Positions 42,670 through 52,600 of a stretch of 64,000 nucleotides of DNA are shown one piece after another (within the stretch, counting starts at the first letter, position 1; each line of letters starts with the position of its first letter). The position numbers and the translations under genes are program-made. The stretch is from an uncultured Bacteroidales bacterium (GTDB lineage Bacteria; Bacteroidota; Bacteroidia; Bacteroidales; Muribaculaceae): assembly GCA_902779125.1 (NCBI GenBank), contig CACZAC010000002.1, forward strand, positions 1 through 64,000. The letters run 5' to 3'. Under the pieces are notes generated by a model. That model saw only the letters and a list, made by a program, of their open reading frames with translations. It did not search any database and was not told the DNA's origin.

Positions 42670-43230
42670 TTACACTGTAAGGATTTCCTTCTCCTTGGCG
42701 GCAAAGATCTCGTCGATCTTCTTCATGAACTTGTCATGAATCTTCTGCACCTTGTCCTCTCCGTCCTTACTGATGTCCTCGCTCATGCCTTCCTTAACAG
42801 CCTTTTTCAAGCCCTCGATAGCCTCACGACGGGCGTTACGGATACTCACGCGGGCCTTCTCGCTCTCGGCCTTGGAGTCCTTCACGAGCATCTTGCGGCG
42901 TTCCTCGGTCAAAGGCGGGATATTCAGTCGGATGACCTCACCGTTGTTCACGGGCATGATACCCACGTTGCTGTCGATGATAGCCTTCTCAATGGTACCA
43001 ATCATGTTACGCTCCCAGGGCATGATGGCGATGGTGCGCTGGTCGGGAGTGCTCACGTTGGCGACATTGTCGATGGGCACGGGGCTGCCATAGTAGTTCA
43101 CACGGATGCCGTCGAGAATCTTCACGTTGGCCTTGCCGGCACGGATGTGTGCCAGGGTGTCATCGAGGAAATCCACGGCTTCCTGCATCTTTTTCTCGGC
43201 TGCGTCGAGATAAAATTTCACGTCGTTCAT
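42670..43230 (-). CDS. frr: Ribosome recycling factor
   Basis: A 186-residue RRF that, with EF-G, splits post-termination ribosomes. Full length, starting MNDVKFYLDAAEKKMQEAVDFL, with LAHIRAGKANVKILDGIRVNYYG (the conserved R-x-G-R/K-A region), IAIMPWERNMIGTIEKAI, RLNIPPLTEERRKMLVK, ARVSIRNARREA and DEIFAAKEKEILTV at the end. In many bacteria frr follows pyrH; here the upstream neighbour is the exopolysaccharide block instead. The promoter is predicted at 43280-43311, inside a 37-bp sequence repeated at 49575-49611. Confidence 0.97.
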   Translation of the reverse strand: MNDVKFYLDAAEKKMQEAVDFLDDTLAHIRAGKANVKILDGIRVNYYGSPVPIDNVANVSTPDQRTIAIMPWERNMIGTIEKAIIDSNVGIMPVNNGEVIRLNIPPLTEERRKMLVKDSKAESEKARVSIRNARREAIEGLKKAVKEGMSEDISKDGEDKVQKIHDKFMKKIDEIFAAKEKEILTV

Positions 43231-43274
43231 AGTCTTGCGTTATTATTGTTTTTAAGTTATATTGTTCATTTAGT

Positions 43275-43311
43275 GGTCACGAAATTACACCATTTGCCAC
43301 AACCCTGCAAA
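43275..43311. repeat. Direct repeat, left copy, flanking the exopolysaccharide block
   Basis: Matches 49575-49611 in the same orientation at nearly all positions with one gap; the shared core includes CACCATT(T)TGCCACAACC and CTGCAA. The pair brackets 6.3 kb of A/T-rich polysaccharide genes. Confidence 0.75.
43280..43311 (-). promoter_or_regulatory. Promoter for frr
   Basis: TTTG (minus strand, 43308-43311), 20-bp spacer, TAATTTCG (43280-43287), one mismatch to the -7 consensus; 50 bp before the frr ATG. The promoter falls wholly within the left direct repeat. Confidence 0.6.
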
Positions 43312-43523
43312 TTTTTTGCCAAAAAACTGCCTGTTACGTCATTCCTCGTTCCAATCATTTCAAGCGATAGTTTTTTGCCCAAATGCATCTCGTTTAAAGG
43401 ACCCACACATTTGTAAGACCGACCAGCTATACCCCCACAGTATCCAACAGCGCATTTAAATCACAAACTGCTAGTTTAGAGGCTTCATCAGAGTTTTATT
43501 TGAAGTAAAGCCCCAATTTGCAA

Positions 43524-44633
43524 CTATTTCTTTGACATTAACTGGCGATAAAGTGCCAAATGCTGAGCAAAAACCTGCTCACAAGAATAATCAAGACTTC
43601 TAAGGCGAGCATTGGCTCCCATCTGTCGTCGCAGAGGTTCATTCTCTATGAGAGAATTGATGCCAGCAGCCAGTTGCGATATGTCATCTTGAGGCACTTT
43701 ATACCCTATTTCGAATCCTTCCATAAGGTCGTGCGTACAGTGCATTTCAGTGACCACAATCGGCAATCCGTGTGCAATAGCCTCCAAAATACTATTGGAA
43801 AAGCCTTCACCTTTAGATGTTAATGCAAAGACACTTGCACCAAGCAATACAGAATGCATGTCATCAGTTTTTCCTTTGAGAATAACTTTTCCTTCCAGTC
43901 CAAGCTCTTTTATTTGTTGCAATAATTCGTCTTGGAGGTACCCCTCTCCATATATATGTAATTGCCAGTCAGGATGCCGTGAAGCAACTTGGCTCCAAGC
44001 TGTAATCAATGCAGGAAAGTTCTTAATAGGATGCAAACGACCTGACGATACAACAACCTTGCTGGTCAAAGGAGAACATTTTTCAGGGAGGTCTACTGCC
44101 GTAGGGATAACCACAGCCTTTCTTTTAGGACCGGGAAATATTTGCGGGTCATAACTGGTCAAAAACACGTATCTGTCTACATGCCATGACATCCACTTTA
44201 GCCACAGATTATGGTTATACTCATATGGCACTTCCTCTGGATCAATAGTAGTTGACCATTCTGCGATAAACTTCGCTTCATGGTGAGGCAGAAAGAAAAA
44301 CTCACGTAAGAAAACATCTTGACGCCTTATAATAAAGTCAGGCTTTATGCGATTAATAAACCGGTCCATCGCATAAAAATACTTCAGCTTACCCAAGAGC
44401 CATTTGAGTGAATATTCAAAGTTAGGCCTCTCATGATGCATCAAACCGATGTAGTCCACAACTTTTACCTTGGGATCAATGGGAACTACAGTGAAATCCT
44501 CTGGATCGAAAAAATCCTTACACAGGATATACGCCTCATGGCCATGATTCACTAAAAAATTGCAACGAGTGATAACAGAGCGCTCAATTCCGCCCATAAT
44601 ATTTGGGCTTTTTATATGAAAGACAAATCTCAT
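43524..44633 (-). CDS. Family 4 glycosyltransferase
   Basis: A 369-residue GT-B fold enzyme. N-terminal domain opens MRFVFHIKSPNIMGGIERSV (glycine loop for acceptor binding); C-terminal domain has SSGRLHPIKNFPALITAW, GEGYLQDELLQQIKEL, and the E-x7-E motif EGFSNSILE ending at EAIAHGLPIV that binds the nucleotide sugar. It adds a sugar to an extracellular polysaccharide, O-unit or similar glycan. Base composition is more A/T-rich than frr. It is the distal gene of the leftward block that starts at 48885, 27 bp after the epimerase stop... on the same strand. Confidence 0.9.
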   Translation of the reverse strand: MRFVFHIKSPNIMGGIERSVITRCNFLVNHGHEAYILCKDFFDPEDFTVVPIDPKVKVVDYIGLMHHERPNFEYSLKWLLGKLKYFYAMDRFINRIKPDFIIRRQDVFLREFFFLPHHEAKFIAEWSTTIDPEEVPYEYNHNLWLKWMSWHVDRYVFLTSYDPQIFPGPKRKAVVIPTAVDLPEKCSPLTSKVVVSSGRLHPIKNFPALITAWSQVASRHPDWQLHIYGEGYLQDELLQQIKELGLEGKVILKGKTDDMHSVLLGASVFALTSKGEGFSNSILEAIAHGLPIVVTEMHCTHDLMEGFEIGYKVPQDDISQLAAGINSLIENEPLRRQMGANARLRSLDYSCEQVFAQHLALYRQLMSKK

Positions 44634-44659
44634 TCTTTAGAAAAAAATGCTTAATAATA

Positions 44660-45712
44660 TTAAATATTACTGGATATCAGTCTATGATGAGACATCTCGG
44701 CAGCGTACCATTCCACGAAATAACGTAAACCATCCCTCAATGATGTAGAAGGCTTATATCCCACATCAGCCTCCAACTTGGATGTGTCAGCATACGTCAT
44801 TGACACATCACCCGGTTGCATCGGAAGAAGTTCGCAATGAGCTGCAAAATCGTAGTCTTCGGGGAGAAGTTTGGCATTTATTAACTCTTCCTGAAGAATA
44901 CTTACGAAATCAAGCAACTCTTCAGGATGACTATTCCCAATGTTATACACTATCGGATGATCGGGTACTCTCTTCATCACCTTACAGATACCCTCTACAA
45001 CATCATCTACATAAGTAAAGTCTCTTTGGTGTTTCCCTTCATTATAAAGCCTTATATTCTCTCCTCTCGTCATTTTTTCGGCAAAAGAGAAATAAGCCAT
45101 ATCTGGTCGGCCCCAAGGACCATACACCGTAAAGAAACGCAAGCCTGTTGTGGGGATGTCAAAGAGATGGCTATAAACATGTGCCATCAGCTCGTTCGAC
45201 TTCTTGGTAGCAGCATATAGACTCATTGGATTATCCACCATGTCATCCTCAGAGAATGGAACCTTAGTATTGCCTCCATACACACTGCTTGAAGATGCAT
45301 AAACCAAGTGTTTCACTGGATAATGCCGACAACACTCTAAGACATTCAAGAAACCTGTGATATTGCTATTCAAGTATTCATAGGGGTGATCGATTGAGTA
45401 TCGCACACCCGCTTGTGCCGCCAAATTAACAACTATTTCAAACTTCTCTCGAGCAAATAGTTCATTTAAGGAATCACGCTCTTGTAGGTCGATTTTCCTA
45501 AATGTAAAATGAGGGTACTTGATGCTACACATAGCACCTGTTGTGTCATCTGAATAAGTAATCCCCAATTCAGAGAGCCTTCCCAACTTCAGGTTTACAT
45601 CATAGTAATGATTTAGGTTATCGATACCGACAACAGCGTTACCATCTTCTAACAATCGCTTCACAAGATGAAAGCCGATGAAGCCAGCCGCTCCAGTAAC
45701 TAAACAATTCAT
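44660..45712 (-). CDS. NAD-dependent UDP-sugar 4-epimerase (UDP-glucuronate epimerase-like)
   Basis: A 350-residue short-chain epimerase of the WcaG/CapI group. Start ATG 45712 gives MNCLVTGAAGFIGF with the NAD-binding GAAGFIG (7-13); the longer frame to 45790 adds an unconserved tail. Catalytic elements SSSVYG and YAATKKSNE are present, and GLRFFTVYGPWGRPDMAYFSF with FTYVDDVVEGI is characteristic of UDP-glucuronate 4-epimerases, which make UDP-galacturonate. That product fits the neighbouring pectate-lyase-like gene, hinting at a uronic-acid-containing polysaccharide. Acceptor glycosyltransferases lie on both sides of the block. Confidence 0.88.
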   Translation of the reverse strand: MNCLVTGAAGFIGFHLVKRLLEDGNAVVGIDNLNHYYDVNLKLGRLSELGITYSDDTTGAMCSIKYPHFTFRKIDLQERDSLNELFAREKFEIVVNLAAQAGVRYSIDHPYEYLNSNITGFLNVLECCRHYPVKHLVYASSSSVYGGNTKVPFSEDDMVDNPMSLYAATKKSNELMAHVYSHLFDIPTTGLRFFTVYGPWGRPDMAYFSFAEKMTRGENIRLYNEGKHQRDFTYVDDVVEGICKVMKRVPDHPIVYNIGNSHPEELLDFVSILQEELINAKLLPEDYDFAAHCELLPMQPGDVSMTYADTSKLEADVGYKPSTSLRDGLRYFVEWYAAEMSHHRLISSNI

Positions 45713-45776
45713 AACAGGCAAGTTTATATATATTTTTTTTACTTTTTGTATCTGGTTTAAAGTCTGTCTTTTTTCA

Positions 45777-45929
45777 TTACGACTCAACACACTGTTTTCC
45801 GCCTAATGTTGGTAAGAGCCATTTTACCCAAGGCGTAACATCTTCTCTAATTATTTTATCAGAGCTACCTGCGATAACGACTCCTTCTTTTTCAAAATAA
45901 AAAATAAGATCATCTTTCGTTCGAATCAT
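45777..45929 (-). CDS. Small protein, possible fragment of a serine acetyltransferase
   Basis: A 50-residue open frame (MIRTKDDLIFYFEKEGVVIA...GGKQCVES) in the gap between the lyase and epimerase genes, on the same strand as both, 64 bp before the epimerase start. The opening MI-x-T-K-x-D-L-x-x-Y is like the N-terminus of capsule-locus serine O-acetyltransferases, but the left-handed-helix part is missing, so it is either a remnant of such a gene or a true small protein. Codon content looks protein-like; no homologue can be checked here. Confidence 0.4.
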   Translation of the reverse strand: MIRTKDDLIFYFEKEGVVIAGSSDKIIREDVTPWVKWLLPTLGGKQCVES

Positions 45930-45999
45930 AATCCATCTTTTACATTAATTATTGATAGTATTATTCATTTAATCTCATTCCCATATTGTGCTCTATAGA

Positions 46000-47637
46000 T
46001 TATCTAAAGAATTTCCTCATCCAAGACGAAAGGCAGATAATTGGTCTGAATAAAGAAATGAGAAAAATGCCGTGCTTACGATTGCCATCGAATAGATTAT
46101 CCCATTCTCGGCATCCTTTCAAGACGGGAACCGGATTGGAATTATTATCAAATCCCTTTCTGGCATTATGGTGAGCGATACAGTTCTCAAGAACATGAGC
46201 AACCTCTAGATTTTCTCCTCCTAATTTAAATCCGCTACCTGATTGTTTACTGCTTTCGGGAATTCTCTCCCCAGATAGCCATCCGTTGTTCCAAGCCTCG
46301 CAGTTGGTAAAACGGACAGGGCTTACGGGACCTATTATATCCTTAGTATAAAGGTCAAAGCCATCATCAATGTTGTGATAGGCCTTACATGAGCAGAATA
46401 CGTTATCTTTACCTACTAAGAGTTTAGCTCCAAAACCGTCTGCATTTTTACGAGCACTATCACAATTGTCGTGGGATACACACCCATCAACGGTATTGTT
46501 CGAAGGCCAATCCTCTCTAGGACTATCTGGAAAGGCGATTATCAGGATTCCTGTGTCTCCATTTCCGTATGCCTCACACTGACGCACAATGTTATGCGAG
46601 CCGCAGACCATCAGTCCAGAAGATGGAGCTTCACGGAACACAAGACCATCCAGTATCCAATAATCTGCCCTAAGAACTATGAGCGGCAAGCGGGTGTCAA
46701 TATCAGAGCCGTCAAAGATAGCTTTCCCTGGATGCTCTGCCCTTAGTACGACTGGATATTGGTGGGTTCCTGAACAAGTCTTCGGTATGTAGTATGGTCC
46801 TCCGCCATAAACCCCGTCTGCTAGAATGATTTCGCATCCAGCATCAGCACTGAGTATAGCTGAAGCCATTTTCGCGGGACTGTCATCAGGTGTAATCCGT
46901 ACTCTTTGAAACGATTGGCCCTCCAAACGTTCAATTCCATTGAAACTATTTCTGCTGAAGGGATAGTCAGGAACGTAGTGCCCAATCGCCTCTTCGGGTG
47001 TATGGCTCAGCTTTCCAGGCAACGCCTCAAAGTGAATATCTGTAATATTCAATTCGATATCTCCTGCTATAGCGAATCCCACATAGATAAACTTTTGATC
47101 CTGTTTCAACAAGAAATCGCATCCAGGGAAGCGAATACTTTCAGTACCTGCATCTGTGATAAGTAACGCCTCCAATCCATCATCTGTCTTAGTCAGCCTG
47201 AATTGATGACAATCACCATTACGAATCTCATCCACAGGGCACTGAGTGTTGAACAAGCGCGAAGGATCCAAATGTCGTTTCCCTCGTTGCCAAGCTGCCT
47301 CGGGGTCAGTATATCCACCCACAACGCGAAGACCAAGTCCATAGTTAAGGCCTTCAATAGTACGAAATCGTCCTAAAAGGGCATGGTTGCGGGAGCGGTT
47401 ATAAGGCGAGGGACATGCTATAGTATCAACAACCATGAGTCCATATCCAGTCTGGTAATCGACACCAGATGCGTCTGTAACTTCCATGGTGGCGCTCAGT
47501 ACAAAATTCTCTGTCTTAGGATCAATTATACGATAATAAAACAAAAAACTATCCAGCCCATCAGCCATCTTGAGCACATCCGGCCTGCCAAGTATGGCAC
47601 GCGCCCACCCTGATATGTCAAAGTCTGTAGAACTCAT
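46000..47637 (-). CDS. Right-handed beta-helix polysaccharide lyase-like protein (PL9 type), no signal peptide
   Basis: A 545-residue protein in two parts. Residues 1-215 are a beta-sandwich-like region (DFDISGWARAILGR, DGLDSFLFYYRIID, YGLGLRVVGGY) resembling a carbohydrate-binding module. Residues 240-540 form a parallel beta-helix (IILADGVYGGGPYYI, IVLRADYWILDGLVFREA, NTVDGCVSHDNCDS) with the PL9 signature NADGFGAKLLVG, whose Lys (about 407) is the likely catalytic base, then DDGFDLYTKD and GSGFKLGG. PL9 enzymes cleave pectate; here the target is more likely the polysaccharide made by this block. No signal peptide is visible, unusual for a lyase. Confidence 0.82.
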   Translation of the reverse strand: MSSTDFDISGWARAILGRPDVLKMADGLDSFLFYYRIIDPKTENFVLSATMEVTDASGVDYQTGYGLMVVDTIACPSPYNRSRNHALLGRFRTIEGLNYGLGLRVVGGYTDPEAAWQRGKRHLDPSRLFNTQCPVDEIRNGDCHQFRLTKTDDGLEALLITDAGTESIRFPGCDFLLKQDQKFIYVGFAIAGDIELNITDIHFEALPGKLSHTPEEAIGHYVPDYPFSRNSFNGIERLEGQSFQRVRITPDDSPAKMASAILSADAGCEIILADGVYGGGPYYIPKTCSGTHQYPVVLRAEHPGKAIFDGSDIDTRLPLIVLRADYWILDGLVFREAPSSGLMVCGSHNIVRQCEAYGNGDTGILIIAFPDSPREDWPSNNTVDGCVSHDNCDSARKNADGFGAKLLVGKDNVFCSCKAYHNIDDGFDLYTKDIIGPVSPVRFTNCEAWNNGWLSGERIPESSKQSGSGFKLGGENLEVAHVLENCIAHHNARKGFDNNSNPVPVLKGCREWDNLFDGNRKHGIFLISLFRPIICLSSWMRKFFR

Positions 47638-47796
47638 GTTTTAGAACGTACGATTTGTTTGTAAAAATCACATAAGAACGAAACCATCCATCGCATGGTG
47701 AACAGGTCCATCTTGTTCCGATGCAGGTTTTCAATCTTATGTATATCTATGGTTATCGTTTTCGTCGGTTTTATAATGTTGTTATTTAATCATACA

Positions 47797-48885
47797 TCAC
47801 GAAAATAACACATCACGCCACTTAGGCATAATATTTTCCATTGAGAAGGCCTGAGCAAACTGTACTGCACGTATTGAGAGCGTTTCCCGCAAGGCGGAGT
47901 CGTCAGCCAGGCGAGCCATTGCTTCTGCAAGAGCCACCTCATCACCCACAGGAGTCACCAGGCAGGGTGCATCCTCACCAAGCAGTTCATGGGTGCCTTC
48001 AAAGTCTGTAGTAATACAAGGGAAACCCATCATCAGTGCCTCCAGTAGAGCATTAGGAGTACCCTCGTAATCTGATGAGAGGACAAACTGCTCAGCATCA
48101 ACGATAAATGAATGGATAGGATTTTTGAAGCCTTCTATGAATACCTTGTCAGTGAGTGATAAACTCTCAATCAGAGGGTTTAGATTTTCTTCTCCAAGGT
48201 CTTTTCCATAGATGTGCAGCGTATGTTCAGGATGGTTTTTTGAGAACAATGCAAAGGCCTTGATCAGCATGGTATGATTTTTTTGCGGATGCATTCTTCC
48301 CATTGTGACTATGCGCTTGCAGCCTCCTGTTGCCTTACAGTCGACAAGAACAGGATTAGGCACCACGACCCCCTTCTTCCTAATGGAAGAAGAGTAGTGG
48401 TTACGGATAGTCTCAGTCTGGAATATCACGCGGTCAGCTCTTCTAAAGCATAAATTGCTCCATCGTCTGTAAGCAGCACTTTTTTTTGCGGGATTGTTCC
48501 TTTCTGACAACACTTTAAGTCCTGGTCCTTTTGAAAATGCATTCATAATATTTGGTACTATCAGCATACTTAAAGTCACATCAGGTTTTTCCTTTTGTTT
48601 TATGTCTTTAAGCTTCTTGGCAAAATACCGATACCAATAGAGATTGTTGAATGGCACTAATATTGGCTCTACGAATCTCACCCCTCTTCCGCGATAGGTA
48701 AGAAGACGTGGAGGATATGTAAAATTCAATACCTTGATGTTTTCTGCTATCTGATACCTGTCAGGGGTAGAACGAGTATAAATGACCACTTCATTGTCGA
48801 CCGACAAGGCATTGGCGATCCTGCAGGCCACTCGCTCTGCACCTCCTCCATACAAGGTGTCAATGACTATCAAGACTTTCTTCAT
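47797..48885 (-). CDS. Family 4 glycosyltransferase
   Basis: A 362-residue GT-B enzyme. MKKVLIVIDTLYGGGAERVACRIANALS is the standard GT4 start; MGRMHPQKNHTMLIKAFALF opens the donor domain and SDYEGTPNALLEALMMGFP carries the E-x7-E nucleotide-sugar motif. First gene of the leftward exopolysaccharide block; the likely promoter is at 49193-49200, leaving a leader of about 300 bases. It differs clearly from the GT4 at 43524, so the two add different sugars. Confidence 0.9.
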   Translation of the reverse strand: MKKVLIVIDTLYGGGAERVACRIANALSVDNEVVIYTRSTPDRYQIAENIKVLNFTYPPRLLTYRGRGVRFVEPILVPFNNLYWYRYFAKKLKDIKQKEKPDVTLSMLIVPNIMNAFSKGPGLKVLSERNNPAKKSAAYRRWSNLCFRRADRVIFQTETIRNHYSSSIRKKGVVVPNPVLVDCKATGGCKRIVTMGRMHPQKNHTMLIKAFALFSKNHPEHTLHIYGKDLGEENLNPLIESLSLTDKVFIEGFKNPIHSFIVDAEQFVLSSDYEGTPNALLEALMMGFPCITTDFEGTHELLGEDAPCLVTPVGDEVALAEAMARLADDSALRETLSIRAVQFAQAFSMENIMPKWRDVLFS

Positions 48886-49574
48886 TTTGACCTTTTAAAC
48901 ATTCATAAAGGCGGATTCTAATTCATTATCTAGCCGTGAAGGGGGCAGAACCCAATCAGACTCCCTCCAAAGCCTTTCATCGAGTAGATCGAGGGAATTT
49001 CTCCCTCCTCTATCACGAAATCGTGCTTGGCACTCTCCCATCACACGTTTCTTTACGCTTACTCTTCGTTTAATTGTTGTTTGCAATCAGTGCTTGTTCA
49101 CTGAATGCAATGAGAATACTACCATCACTTCAGAAGTTACGTACCACGACCTGACAACAGTCGTTTAATTCTAGTGACACACAATTCCGCTGCAAAGATA
49201 GCAAATTTTCACATTTGCAACAATAATGCTGACACAATAGCTGATAAATGAACCTCTTTGTATATCTCAACATGGTAACAGAAAAATCCATCGACTTAGC
49301 ATGCGAACTACATAACTTAACATTAATTACAACATCAAAAAACACATCATAATGAACATTCTGATTCTACAAGCTTCCCCGCCGCACCCTTTTACCACTA
49401 CACCCTATGTACTCAGATTCAAGCTATCATCCACTGCAAGTACTGTGTCAATAAACCCGTCCTGGTCAAGAAGATAGCGATGCTCATCTCGGTCTATTCT
49501 CACAGCGTTTATGATGGAACGCCAGCAGAGTATCGTAACATCTGCAACTACTGGTGTGTCGAGGACAGTGGCAC
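48886..49574. other. Gene-poor leader region of the exopolysaccharide block
   Basis: Most of an 812-bp gap. On the minus strand it holds a promoter (49193-49200) and a 63-codon open frame (48895-49086, Arg-rich, ending 9 bp before the GT4 start) that might be a leader peptide or gene relic; I cannot support a function. On the plus strand a frame of about 60 codons ending at 49586 contains two Cys pairs (IHCKYC, NICNYWC) but lacks a convincing start. No named gene is supported. Confidence 0.45.
49193..49200 (-). promoter_or_regulatory. -7 element for the exopolysaccharide block
   Basis: TATCTTTG on the minus strand, with ATTG 20 bp upstream as a partial -33. Transcription would start about 300 bases before the GT4 gene at 48885. 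Confidence 0.6.
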
Positions 49575-49611
49575 GGTCACCAAATGACACCATTTTGCCA
49601 CAACCCTGCAA
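49575..49611. repeat. Direct repeat, right copy, flanking the exopolysaccharide block
   Basis: Same-orientation partner of 43275-43311. Here the -7 and -33 positions have decayed (TCATTTGG; ATTG context), so it is probably not an active promoter. Confidence 0.75.
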
Positions 49612-49697
49612 TTCTTACCGAAAACTTGTATATTCTTTGTTAATCCATAAATAAGCTCAAGGATAATTCCTCCTAATTGTCACATTCAAAACTTGGA

Positions 49698-52600
49698 TTA
49701 AGGTAGCCTTGACTTTACATCAGCTAACAACTTATACACTATGAGAGTATAGTGATGGTTCGGCCCAAATAGTTTTAAGAAAATATTGTATGCCATGCTT
49801 AAATAATTACATGACTCAATGAAATCACCCATTACAGCATAGATATGACCAATATTATAAATCGTTGTGGCCGTAGAGTGATGTTCTGCCCCATAAACAG
49901 TTGAATATACTTCAAAGGACTTGCGGTAATAATTTAAAGCTTCGGCATAATCACGTAATTCTCTATATAAGTCACCGAGATAATTATAACATGTGGCCGT
50001 TGTAGGATTGTTATCGCCAAAATGTTTCAAACACAATGAAAGTGATCGGTTAAAATACTCATGAGCTCTAGTCATTTCGCCTTTTTTCAATAATATATAG
50101 CCCATATTCAAGTATGTCATTATTATCGATGGGTGATCATTTCCTAAAACCCTTTCGCATATGTATAAGTCTTTCTCTTGATACTTTAGGGCATCTGAAT
50201 AAAGACCTTGATTGATATAACTAAAAGCAATGTTGCTATACAACGTGGCTGATTTGGGATGGTTCTCTCCAAATAACTTTTCAAAGATATTTAATGACTT
50301 CATATAGTGTTCCAAGGACATCGAGTGATCAAAAAGTCTATCATATGTTTGTCCTAGGTTATTATGTACACTCGCAATAAATAATTGATCGGGTTTAATA
50401 CTTTTCTCATAGTTCGTTAATGCTTTTCCATAAGATTCCAAAGCCTGCTGGTACTTACCTAATTCGAAGAAAACCAATCCCATATTGTTATAAACAGTCG
50501 CAACGCTCACGATCTCTAAATCGTCAATAGCATCATTACTCTGAAATGTGGAGAGCGCTCTCTCATAGTATTTTATAGCTTCCTTAAAATTACTCTGCTG
50601 ACGGTATACTTCACCGATATTATTATATAACCGTATTAGATGAAGCCTCATCTCAGGGTGTTGTTCTAAAATGTTGAGAGCCATAAAATAGTATTTTAAA
50701 GACTCTATATAATTGCCCAAATCATCGCAACATGCTCCAATCTGGATGTAGTAAATTGCTAAACTTGGCTTTGCTTCGCCAAAGAAGAAATCCCTAGCAG
50801 TTGCTTGGAACTTTTGATAATATAACATGGCTGTTTTGGGGTCAGCCATATACTCTTTAACAAAATCTCCTATTTTTAGATACAAATCTGGTGAGCCTAT
50901 TTTAGAAGGAAGGTCTAGGTAGTCTCGTAGTTGGTATTTCTCAGAAGAGAACTTCAACAGTTTATGCCAATAACGAGCTAAAAATGCTTTATTCTGTTCA
51001 GAACTATTGAAATATTTGAATGCTTCCAAATTCAAAATAGTTTTGTAAAGCATCTCATCATTATCAATGTGATAGTATTGAAAGGCCAATTCAAAAAGTT
51101 CTCTCTCCCTAATAACACTATTGTTGTTCAAGATGTAGTTGATTATTTGGCGGCGATAAGGGTTTGCTTGATTGGAATCATCAAGACCATATCTACAACA
51201 AACGGCATCATTTATATACTGGTGAGCAAAGGTAGTCAGTCCATCACGTAAAATAAGATGGTTATATAACGCACTGTTAAGCTGGCGGAAGTCCATGGGT
51301 CGCAAACAAGATATCGCCTGGAGTTCATCCTCTTTCAGTCCATTATATGAAAGGGCTATAAGCGAGAGAATGCGAGGCACTTCCTGATAATCTTCTTCTA
51401 TACGCTGCAACAAACGGTCAAAGAAGTTCTCAACTGATGTTGCAGACAGATAATAGTCAATGCGATTGTCAAGAAGTTTATGCGAACCAAAACAAATTAA
51501 CTCATCAAGCAATGTCTTAAGCACCAACATATTCTCATTCTTGGAATCATCAAGAATACGGTCTATTTGCTGTTGTGTGAGTTTCTTACCTACACCATGA
51601 AGGTAATTTACTAAAAAACTCTTACGCAAAAAGCGATCTGGTGTTTTAATTGAGTGTTCTGGATAACCTAGCCTCCGGAATGACGCCATTGTTGCGTCAC
51701 CCTCAAGGGTGGAGAAGAGGTATTTTGTCGTGAGAGGAGCTTGCGGCAACCAACTGAGCATCTTGCTATCATCATAGTCCATAATCTGATTTATACCATC
51801 GATAACAATAAATAACGGCTTTCCTTTATGTCCCGCTTCAAGCAAAACACGCTGCACCTCTTGTTCTAACGAATTATCTTCTTCAGTCCTTTCCAGATTA
51901 TATATATCATATATTTCATCGCATAGGTGTTGAAGAATTTGGCGATAATCACTTCCACTAAACGAATTACCAACAAAATGGTAGATAATGTTATAGTTCA
52001 GATCCTCTTTTTGCTTTTCCTTAAGCCAGTTGGCAATCAAAGAACTCTTTCCTATACCACTTGGCCCCGTGATAACTAAATGGGTCCCATCATTATTCAA
52101 GAAAGCATCAAGACGGTCAAAATCAGCCTGCACACGTTGATAATAACCGTGACGAGTATTAATATATGCTTTTTGAACTATACGTTCACGCTCTAGAGAG
52201 GACAATTCACATTCTGGAAAGTTTTTATTGAGAATCTTTCGGATAGCTACCTCCACCTTAGCACAGAGGTCTTCTATAGATGTATATACTTCCTTTAATA
52301 TGTGCTTTTGTTTCTGGATTTTCTTTTTTAAACACTTAAGTTTCTCATTATCGTCGGGAACGGTTCCAGGCGTGGCTTTGATGAAGAATGCGGCATCCAC
52401 ATCATGTGAGTTGCGCAGAATACCATATTGAATTTCCATCTCGGTGATGCTCATGCCGTCCTCAATATCCTTTCGAATCCATGGGTAGCGCTCTTCTAGT
52501 TCAGGATTCTTTTCCAACTCAGATAAACTAGGTGACGTGCCGTAACGGCTGCCCAACAGTCCGATGAAGAACGGGTGGGAGTGCTCTATTTCTTCAAAGC

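Noticed and set aside
49405-49611. 68-codon minus-strand frame ending the gap next to the STAND gene
   Set aside because: Starts inside the flanking direct repeat, no family features, no promoter.
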